Of a DNA stretch of 64,000 bases, positions 58,284 through 64,000 are shown piece after piece. The notes below the pieces were generated by a model. The model did no database searches and had not been told where the DNA came from. It saw nothing but the letters and a program-made list of their open reading frames with translations. The position numbers and the translations under genes were made by a program. Within the stretch, counting starts at the first letter, position 1. Each line of letters opens with the position of its first letter. The stretch lies in contig NZ_JAKUDO010000001.1 of the NCBI RefSeq assembly GCF_022436485.1, forward strand, positions 558,001-622,000, read 5' to 3'. The DNA comes from Agrococcus sp. ARC_14. Lineage in GTDB: Bacteria; Actinomycetota; Actinomycetes; Actinomycetales; Microbacteriaceae.

Positions 58284-59036
58284 CTACGAGCGCGGCAGCA
58301 CCGCCGCCGCGACGACCACATTGCTCACGATCGTCGCCGTCATGGTGCGGGCGACGGCCGCCGCCGCAGCACCCGCGCCCCAGTCGCCCTGCTCGAGCTC
58401 CTTCGCGCGCGCGATCACGGGTGAGGTCCACGGGATCTCGCGGTAGAACTGCGGCATCGTGCCGCTGCCCGAGAACAGTGCAGCGAGCGCCGCGATCCGC
58501 GGGCTCGGCTCCGCGCCGTCGACGAGCACCGCGCGCACCTGCGCCATGAGCGTCGCACGGCGCTCGCCGCCGTCGCCCTCGAGCACGGTCGTCTGGAACA
58601 GGCCCAGCGTCTTGCGTGTGCCCTCGCGGATGTCGCCGCGCTCGATGAGGCGCGCGAGCACCGGCGTGCGCAGCGTCGGTCCGATCGCCGCCAGCACCGT
58701 CTGCACGCCGCGCGGCTTCTGAGCGATGTAGTCCCAGGCCGAGCGCAGCAGGGGGTCGGCCGGCGCGATCTCGGTCGTCTCGACGCGTGCGGCTCGTGCG
58801 CCGTCATCGGTGCGCACGTGGCCGCCGAGCGCGAGCTCGGTCAGCACGGCACCGCCGAGCACGTAGAAGAGGATGTTCTCGCCGGCGATCGCGCCGACGC
58901 CCTGCTGCAGGCCAGCATCAGGCTGGAAGAGCAGCAGCATGAGGTCTTCCGCGAGCATCGGCTCTCGCTGCTGCGGTGCGGGGTCGGATGGGTCGGGCTC
59001 GGCGCCGGGCGTCGGCTCCTGCGGTTCGGTGGTCAT
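58284..59036 (-). CDS. GPP34 (GOLPH3/VPS74-like) family protein
   Basis: 250 residues. After a Pro/Glu-rich N-terminus (about 1-27) the GPP34 pattern starts: MLAEDLMLLLFQPDAGLQQG, LFYVLGGAVLTELALGG, PLLRSAWDYIAQKPRG, LRTPVLARLIERGDIREGTR and a hydrophobic C-terminus. The eukaryotic homologues bind phosphatidylinositol-4-phosphate; the bacterial ones have no settled role. No signal peptide. ATG 59036 lies seven bases after a MerR-type -10, so leaderless. Transcribed downstream of a MerR gene whose 3' end carries its promoter. Confidence 0.78.
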   Translation of the reverse strand: MTTEPQEPTPGAEPDPSDPAPQQREPMLAEDLMLLLFQPDAGLQQGVGAIAGENILFYVLGGAVLTELALGGHVRTDDGARAARVETTEIAPADPLLRSAWDYIAQKPRGVQTVLAAIGPTLRTPVLARLIERGDIREGTRKTLGLFQTTVLEGDGGERRATLMAQVRAVLVDGAEPSPRIAALAALFSGSGTMPQFYREIPWTSPVIARAKELEQGDWGAGAAAAAVARTMTATIVSNVVVAAAVLPRS

Positions 59037-59043
59037 GGTGTCC

Positions 59044-59074
59044 AGTAGGCACCGTGTTCCTGGCACAGGGTCAA
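59044..59074 (-). promoter_or_regulatory. MerR-type promoter with 19-bp spacer, copy of the 3.25 kb site
   Basis: Read on the minus strand: TTGACC at 59074-59069, a 19-base spacer and CCTACT at 59049-59044. The dyad is ACCCTGT-GCCAGGA-ACACGGT. Its -35 overlaps the stop of the upstream MerR gene, and the ATG starts seven bases after the -10. From CGCTTGACC through CAGGAAC it is identical to the promoter at 3250. Likely target of the adjacent MerR regulator. Confidence 0.7.
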
Positions 59075-59856
59075 GCGTCGGCGGATGCGTCCCCGTCGTC
59101 GGTCACAGGCGGCTCGTCTCGCGCGTCCGCCTCACGCGCCGCCAGCTGTTCGTGCGCGAGCAGGCTCGCTCGCACCATCACGTCGAGCTGCGCAGGGTTG
59201 TAGAGCTCGACCACTGCCTCGACGAAGGTAGCCTGCGTGACGTGCTCGCTCTTCGACAGATGCGCGGCAGGGTCGCGCAGCCACGGGTAGTCGATGAAGT
59301 GCTGCGCGAGCCGCGGCGCGAGCTGCTCGGCGATCAGCGAGCGGGCCTGCTCGTCGGCGTCGGGCGCGAGCGCGTTGAATGCGGCGTCCTCGTCGACGTC
59401 GTCTTCGACCATCTGCCGCAGGTCGTCGAGCGCGTCACGATCGTAGAGCTGTGAGTAGAGATGGATGATCGAGGAGTCCGCCTCCGACAGCTGCGACGCG
59501 ACCGCCTCGAACCCGCGCGGGGAGTCGGCCGGCGCGCGGCCCTCGAGGATCGCCACGATGTCGGCGCGCGCCTGCTGCAGGTGCTCGATGCGTGCGGCGA
59601 GCTCGGCGTCGACGGCGCGCAGCGCGTCGCCGGTGCTGTCGCCCCCGTCGCGCATCTCGCCGATCTGCGAGAGCGGCACACCCAGGTCGACGAGGCGACG
59701 GATGCGCAGCAGCCGCACGAGGTCGCTCACGCCGTACTGCTTGTAGCCGTTGACCCTGCGTTCGGGCACCTCGAGCAGTCCTAGCCGGTGGTAGTGCCGC
59801 ACGGTGTTCACCGTGGTGCCTGCCAGCTCGGCGAGCTCACGCGTGCTCCAGGCCAT
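59071..59856 (-). CDS. MerR-family transcriptional regulator (GPP34-linked)
   Basis: 261 residues. HTH at the N-terminus (MAWSTRELAELAGTTVNTVR, HYHRLGLLEVPERRVNGYKQ) and YGVSDLVRLLRIRRLVDLGV, then a long helical C-terminal domain (about 95-261) with acidic regions and no metal-binding cysteines. ATG 59856 has GGGAG six bases upstream. The regulator's 3' end contains the promoter of the GPP34 gene, so it likely activates that gene, and the same operator at 3252 suggests that it also activates the membrane protein at 3289. Signal unknown; the C-domain is of drug- or multi-ligand-sensing type. Confidence 0.85.
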   Translation of the reverse strand: MAWSTRELAELAGTTVNTVRHYHRLGLLEVPERRVNGYKQYGVSDLVRLLRIRRLVDLGVPLSQIGEMRDGGDSTGDALRAVDAELAARIEHLQQARADIVAILEGRAPADSPRGFEAVASQLSEADSSIIHLYSQLYDRDALDDLRQMVEDDVDEDAAFNALAPDADEQARSLIAEQLAPRLAQHFIDYPWLRDPAAHLSKSEHVTQATFVEAVVELYNPAQLDVMVRASLLAHEQLAAREADARDEPPVTDDGDASADA

Positions 59857-60011
59857 CGGCAGCTCCCTCTCGTGGTGCGGATGCAGGTTCGACCCTACGC
59901 AACCGGTGCCTTGCCTGGCTGGGCTCGGCCGTGCCGTCATCGGGCGTCGATACGCTGGCGACGCGTGGCCGCGCACGGCCCCGTGCACGCCGAACGGGAG
60001 GACTGCATCCG

Positions 60012-60425
60012 ATGCAGGCATGGACCGAGATCGCCCACCACTTCTCGACCCAGAGCGTCGCCCACCTCGCGACGCTCGAGGCCGATGGCTCGCCCCAGGT
60101 CGTGCCGCTGTGGATCGATCGGCACGGCGAGGAGGAGCTGGTCTTCTTCACGACCGCCGGCTCGCGCAAGGATCGCAACGTGACCCGCGATCCGCGCGTC
60201 GCCGTCTCGATCACGGCGCCCGAGGATGCGTACGTCATGGCGACGGTGCGAGGCGAGGTCGTCGCGCGCATCGACGGCGACGAGGGCATGGCGATCGTCG
60301 ATCGGCTCTCGCAGCAGTACACGGGTACGCCATACCCGGTGCGCGAGGGCTTCGTCGCGTTCGTGATCCGACCGAAGAAGTGGTGGTCGCGCGACTTCGG
60401 AGCGGACGAGGCCAGCCCGAGCTGA
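60012..60425 (+). CDS. PPOX-class F420/FMN-dependent split-barrel protein
   Basis: 137 residues: VAHLATLEADGSPQVVPLWI, LVFFTTAGSRKDRNVTRDPR, VAVSITAPEDAYVMATVRGE, and GFVAFVIRPKKWWSRDFG. The LAT..DG.P.(V)VP and RK..N...P motifs are those of PPOX-class F420-binding oxidoreductases. ATG 60012 lies eight bases after GGGAGGA. Divergent from the MerR gene at 59071. Reduces unsaturated or quinone-like substrates in the family; the substrate here is unknown. F420 dependence cannot be decided from sequence alone. Confidence 0.82.
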   Translation: MQAWTEIAHHFSTQSVAHLATLEADGSPQVVPLWIDRHGEEELVFFTTAGSRKDRNVTRDPRVAVSITAPEDAYVMATVRGEVVARIDGDEGMAIVDRLSQQYTGTPYPVREGFVAFVIRPKKWWSRDFGADEASPS

Positions 60426-60505
60426 CCGCGAGGGGCCGAGCCGACAAGCGCACGTGAGCATGCTGTTGGCGCCCCGGTGTCGGCGGCGCAGGAGATGATG
60501 GCGTC

Positions 60506-61006
60506 ATGGATCTCGCCGGCCCTCTCGTGCAGGGCTTCGCCGCTGTCATCACGCCGCATCTGTGGTGGCTGATCCCGCTGCTGCTCGTCGTGATCGTCAT
60601 GCGGTTTCCCATGCTGGGTCGCGGGCCGAACTCGTCGCGCCGGGATCCGTGGCGCGGCTTCAAGTTCGCTGCCCGCACCGCGGTGATGGATCGAGCAGGT
60701 CGACGCTGCGAGGCGGGCGCGCTCCTCGCCTGGGGCCGCTGCGGCGACCCGGCCGTCGAGGTCGACCACGTCATCCCCTGGTCGCGCGGCGGGCCCACGG
60801 TCGTCAGCAACGGCCAAGCACTGTGCAAGGCGCACAACCGCTCGAAGGGGTCGTGGGTGCCGCCGTGGTGGTACATCCTCGGCCTCGAGCGCCGCCGCCG
60901 CGGCTACGTCCCGGCGGGGTCGGGCGTGCGGGTGCTGGCCGTGATGAACGACGACGAGCGGGCGGCGCGAGAGCGCTGGGCGCAGCAGCGCACCGCTCGA
61001 CCCTAG
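60506..61006 (+). CDS. Membrane-tethered HNH nuclease-like protein
   Basis: 166 residues. One hydrophobic helix near residues 18-35 (HLWWLIPLLLVVIVMRF), a basic linker, then an HNH domain at about 62-115: VMDRAGRRCEAGALLAWGRC, EVDHVIPWSRGG and NGQALCKAHNRSKGS. The HNH set (VDH, N, and H-N) is complete and cysteines CxxG-like pairs are spaced for zinc. A transmembrane anchor on an HNH protein is unusual. C-terminus charged. Convergent with the SDR gene (12-base gap). Confidence 0.75.
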   Translation: MDLAGPLVQGFAAVITPHLWWLIPLLLVVIVMRFPMLGRGPNSSRRDPWRGFKFAARTAVMDRAGRRCEAGALLAWGRCGDPAVEVDHVIPWSRGGPTVVSNGQALCKAHNRSKGSWVPPWWYILGLERRRRGYVPAGSGVRVLAVMNDDERAARERWAQQRTARP

Positions 61007-61018
61007 GCCGCTGCCCGC

Positions 61019-61777
61019 CTACCGCGCCGTGTAGCCGCCGTCGACGGCGATGCTCGCGCCCGTGACATACGCCGCCTCGGGGGAGGCGAGGTAGGAGACG
61101 GCCGCGGCCACGTCGTCCGGCGTCGCCAGCCTGCCGAGCGGGATGCCGCCCAGCGTGTCTGCCAGCGCCTGCTCTGGGTCGGCCTGGTCGCCCAGCCAGT
61201 CCTCGATGAGCGGGGTGCGCGCCATGCCGGGCGCGACGGCATTGACGCGGATGTTGTGGGGCGCGAGCTCGACGGCGGCACTGCGGGTGTGCGCGGCGAG
61301 CGCGCCCTTCGACGCCGAGTAGGCGCTCAGCGTCGGCACGCCAGAGCTCGCGAGCCTCGAGAGCATGTTGATGATCCCGCCCTCCCGTCGCGGGATCATC
61401 GCTCTCGCCGCCGCAGCCGTCATCGTCATCGCTGCGATCGTGTTCAGCGCGAAGACCTCGGCGAGCTCCTCCGGCGGCGTGTCCACGATGAGGCCCGCGT
61501 GCCTGCGCCCCGCGTTGTTGACGAGCACGTCGAGCCGGCCGAAGGCATCCATCACCGCGCCCACGATGCGGTCGGGCGCGCCCGGCTCGGTCAGGTCGCC
61601 CGGCACGAAGAGCGCATCGCCGAGCGAGGCGGCGACCTCGGGAGGGGGCGCGTTGCGGCCCGTGACCGCCACGCGCAGGCCGTCTGCCTGGAGGCGCACG
61701 GCGATCGCTGCTCCGAGCCCCGAGGTGCCGCCGGTGACGAGTGCGACGCGGCGGGTGTCGCCGGTTGTGTCGGTCAT
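61019..61777 (-). CDS. SDR-family oxidoreductase
   Basis: 252 residues with a complete classical short-chain dehydrogenase pattern: TGGTSGLG near residue 15 (NAD(P) binding), NNAG near 95, a serine (SRLASSGVP) followed by YSASKG (Tyr-x3-Lys) near 160, and PGMARTP near 190. AAAGG lies six bases before ATG 61777. Oxidises or reduces an alcohol/ketone with NAD(P). 40 bases after the amidohydrolase on the same strand, so probably one operon with it. Confidence 0.92.
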   Translation of the reverse strand: MTDTTGDTRRVALVTGGTSGLGAAIAVRLQADGLRVAVTGRNAPPPEVAASLGDALFVPGDLTEPGAPDRIVGAVMDAFGRLDVLVNNAGRRHAGLIVDTPPEELAEVFALNTIAAMTMTAAAARAMIPRREGGIINMLSRLASSGVPTLSAYSASKGALAAHTRSAAVELAPHNIRVNAVAPGMARTPLIEDWLGDQADPEQALADTLGGIPLGRLATPDDVAAAVSYLASPEAAYVTGASIAVDGGYTAR

Positions 61778-61817
61778 GGGATGCCTTTCATGGCGAGGGG
61801 GATGCGGGAGTCGGGCG

Positions 61818-63455
61818 CTACCCGACGTCGGCGTCGCGATGCGTGAAGGCGCCGCCTGCGAGCGTGGCGCGCACCGGGATCGCGTGGATGTCGGACACGG
61901 CGACCTCGCGCGGGTGGGCGTCGAGCAGCACCATGTCGGCGAGCTGACCGGGAGCCAGCCGGCCCTTGCGCGCCTGCTGACCCGTGACCTCGCTCGAGCC
62001 GACGGTGGCGGCGTGCACCGCCTCATCCACCGAGATGCGCTCGTGCGCGCCGTAGTCGAGACCCTCCTCGCTGCGCCGCTCGACGAACGACTGGATGCCC
62101 AGCAGGGGAGCGCCGGGCGCCACCGGGCGGTCGGAGGAGAAGGCGAGCGGCAGGCCGGCGTCGAGCTGGCTGCGCGCGCGGATCGACCACTCGCCGCGCT
62201 GCTGCCCGACGGGGCCGCGGATGCCCTCGCCGAAGGAGGGGATGAAGCTCGGCTGCACCACGCAGGCGACCTGCAGCGCCGCGAGCCGCTCGAGCTGGTC
62301 GGGTCGCACGACCATGCCGTGCTCGACGCGGTTCGGCACCGACGGGGTGCCGTTCGCCCGAATGGCCTCCTCGATCGCGTCGAGCGCGAAGTCGAGGGCC
62401 GCGTCGCCGACGGCGTGCAGCGCGAGCGACCAGCCGGCCGCGGCCGCTTCGAGGACGCGCGTGCGCATGATCTCCGGATCGTCCTGCAGGTAGCCGTGGT
62501 AGCCGGGGCAGCCCTCGTAGTCCTCGCGCATCTGCGCGGTGCGGCCGAGGATCGAGCCGTCGGTGAACACCTTCACCGGGCCCAGCTGCAGCCAGTCGTC
62601 GCCCCAGCCGGTGCGCATGCCGGCGCCGAAGCCGCGCCGCGCCGCCTCGTCGGCGTGCCCCGGGATCGCCTGCAGCGCGTCCATCACGGGCATCACCTGC
62701 ATGCGGGTGCGCAGCAGGCCGGCATCCCGCGCCGACTGGTAGGCGGCCAGCTCTGCGGGGGCGTGACCGATCCAGCCGCCCGCGACCCCCGCATCCGTCA
62801 CGCTCGTCAGCCCTTCGCGGGCGTAGTGCTCGGTGGCGAGCGCGAGCGCGCGTTCGATCGTGGCCAGCGGGTAGGGGAGCAGGATGTCCTGCACGAGCGT
62901 CATCGCGCGCTCCTCGAGCACGCCGGTGGGCCTGCCGGCGTCGTCGACGCGGATGACGCCACCCTCGAGGGCGGGCACGTCGCGGTCGTCGACGCCCGCG
63001 AGCGCGAGCCCGGCGGTGCTCGCCTGGCCGGAGTGGCCCGAGGCGTGCTTGATCCAGACCGGGCGACCGCCGCTCGCGGCGTCGAGGCGGTCGCGGTCGG
63101 GGTGGGTGCTGCCGAGCAGCACCGGGTTGTAGCCGGCGGCGACAACCCACGCGCCCGCCTCCGTCGTCTGCGCCTGCGCCTCGATCACGCGGTAGATGTC
63201 GTCGAGCGAGGTCACGGCCGAGAGATCGGCGTCCATCAGCGTGGTGCCGAACCAGACGCTGTGCGCGTGCACGTCGTTGAAGCCCGGCAGCAGCGCCAGG
63301 CCGCCGGCGTCGATCGTCTCGCGGGCCTCGAGCCCGTCGAGCTGCTCATCGAGCGCCACCACGCGGCCGTCGAGCACGGCAAGCGCGCTCGCCTCCGGCC
63401 GCTCGGCATCGCGGGTGTCGATGCGCGCGTTCCGCACGATCAGGTCGACGATCAT
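61818..63455 (-). CDS. YtcJ-like amidohydrolase
   Basis: 545 residues. Amidohydrolase superfamily: FNDVHAHSVWF (HxH motif) near residue 62, WIKHASGHSGQ near 135, a conserved FTDGSILGR near 310, SLALHAVGDAALDFALD near 350, and the AFSSDRPVAPGAPLLGIQSF segment near 460, as in YtcJ/NfdA-type N-substituted formamide deformylases. AAGGAG lies seven bases before ATG 63455. Hydrolyses amide or enamine-like bonds, substrate unknown. Divergent from the MHS carrier at 63610, which may import the substrate. Confidence 0.85.
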   Translation of the reverse strand: MIVDLIVRNARIDTRDAERPEASALAVLDGRVVALDEQLDGLEARETIDAGGLALLPGFNDVHAHSVWFGTTLMDADLSAVTSLDDIYRVIEAQAQTTEAGAWVVAAGYNPVLLGSTHPDRDRLDAASGGRPVWIKHASGHSGQASTAGLALAGVDDRDVPALEGGVIRVDDAGRPTGVLEERAMTLVQDILLPYPLATIERALALATEHYAREGLTSVTDAGVAGGWIGHAPAELAAYQSARDAGLLRTRMQVMPVMDALQAIPGHADEAARRGFGAGMRTGWGDDWLQLGPVKVFTDGSILGRTAQMREDYEGCPGYHGYLQDDPEIMRTRVLEAAAAGWSLALHAVGDAALDFALDAIEEAIRANGTPSVPNRVEHGMVVRPDQLERLAALQVACVVQPSFIPSFGEGIRGPVGQQRGEWSIRARSQLDAGLPLAFSSDRPVAPGAPLLGIQSFVERRSEEGLDYGAHERISVDEAVHAATVGSSEVTGQQARKGRLAPGQLADMVLLDAHPREVAVSDIHAIPVRATLAGGAFTHRDADVG

Positions 63456-63609
63456 CGGCTGGCTCCTTCGAACGGATGCGCAGTCCGGTCGGCCACAGGA
63501 TCGTTCTGGACCCGAAACGCGCGCGTCACAAACATCATATGTACTATCTACACCACGGCAACGAAGCCGAACCCGTGGCACCCCTGCCCGTCCCCTCGGA
63601 GATGCACCC

Positions 63610-64000
63610 TATGGCAACCAGCACAGCACCCAGTTCCCCGTCCGCGGCCCAGGCGAACGTCAAGCGCCTGCGCCGTGTCGCGATGACCTCCTTCATGGGC
63701 ACCGCGATGGAGTGGTACGACTACTTCATCTACGGACTGCTCGCCGCGCTCGTGTTCGACGAGCTCTTCTTCCCGAGCTTCGACCCGGCCGTCGGCACCG
63801 TGCTCGCCCTGCTGAGCTTCGGCATCGGCTTCGTCGCCCGCCCGGTGGGCGCGGTCATCTTCGGCCACCTCGGTGACCGCATCGGCCGCAAGAAGACGCT
63901 CATCATCACGTTGCTGGTGATCGGTCTCTCCACCGGAATCATCGGCCTGCTGCCGACCTTCGACGCCATCGGCTTCGCGGCTCCCATCATCCTCACCGCG
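63610..64000 (+). CDS. MFS transporter, MHS family (3' end outside window)
   Basis: Partial, 130 residues visible. MHS signature SFMGTAMEWYDYFIYGLLAA near residue 24, then PVGAVIFGHLGDRIGRKKTL near 80. GGAG lies ten bases before ATG 63610; an in-frame ATG at 63601 is too close to the site. Fourth MHS carrier in the window. Divergent from the YtcJ-like amidohydrolase, so likely uptake of its substrate. The 154-base region between them contains TACTAT (63542-63547), a possible -10 for this gene. Confidence 0.88.

Noticed and set aside
61365..63686. 773-residue plus-strand open frame opposite the SDR and amidohydrolase genes
   Set aside because: Same antisense effect; the protein has no motifs and the minus-strand genes have complete catalytic patterns.
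1..64000. CRISPR array, tRNA, rRNA, insertion sequences or prophage
   Set aside because: No regular direct repeats, cloverleaf, transposase or phage structural genes were seen.

Overview
The window is a high-GC actinobacterial chromosome segment. Third codon positions are almost all G or C, several genes look leaderless (an ATG or GTG sits 6-9 bases after a -10 box), overlaps of the ATGA or GTGA type are common, and there is a DUF222/HNH (13E12-type) protein and a GGTGGTCGAGTA...GTATCGAGACCACG palindrome of the kind scattered through Microbacteriaceae genomes. I infer a Microbacteriaceae-like soil or plant-associated heterotroph; genus is not determinable here. No rRNA, tRNA, CRISPR array, insertion sequence or prophage was seen.

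Layout. 1-2.3 kb: PadR regulator (cut by the window edge), DUF1048 protein and a two-component ABC exporter. 2.4-8.4 kb: small membrane proteins, an ECF sigma factor with a membrane partner and lipoproteins, and a pyridoxamine-phosphate-oxidase-fold protein. 8.5-11.2 kb: metNIQ importer. 11.3-18.8 kb: a lower-GC island holding a NUDIX hydrolase plus PLD/SF2 helicase/DUF3427 pair, a four-gene overlapping operon (adenine methylase, ParB-like protein, unknown protein, two-helix membrane protein) and a decayed nuclease-like gene. This is the best candidate for an undescribed defence or epigenetic system. 18.8-37 kb: a carboxylate catabolism supercluster with two complete TctABC transporters, a third TctC, two RpiR regulators, a TetR regulator, three RraA-fold aldolases, a LigJ-like hydratase, a two-subunit ThDP decarboxylase and two related MFS carriers. 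37-45.8 kb: ornithine cyclodeaminase family, M24 peptidase, two MHS carriers, LysR, an atypical ureohydrolase and a PucR regulator. 45.8-49.8 kb: LLM flavin monooxygenase with an MHS carrier, and a small gene with a broken duplicate. 49.8-54.5 kb: FAD amine oxidase with an amino-acid ABC importer and GntR. 54.6-64 kb: DUF222/HNH, MerR with SulP, MerR with a GPP34 (GOLPH3-like) protein, an F420/FMN split-barrel protein, a membrane-tethered HNH protein, SDR, YtcJ-like amidohydrolase and the start of another MHS carrier.

How the parts work together. Most of the 18.8-54 kb region looks like capture and breakdown of small carboxylates, amino acids and peptides, each unit with its own transporter and local regulator. 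Several promoter motifs recur in the window and tie genes into small regulons: TGTAAC-N15-GGACA (sigma factor and a lipoprotein), a 19-bp-spacer MerR-type promoter with the same dyad at 3.25 and 59.05 kb, and TTGACAG-NNN-TGCARG...CCTGCA at two TctC promoters. These motif matches were found by eye and need a genome-wide search.
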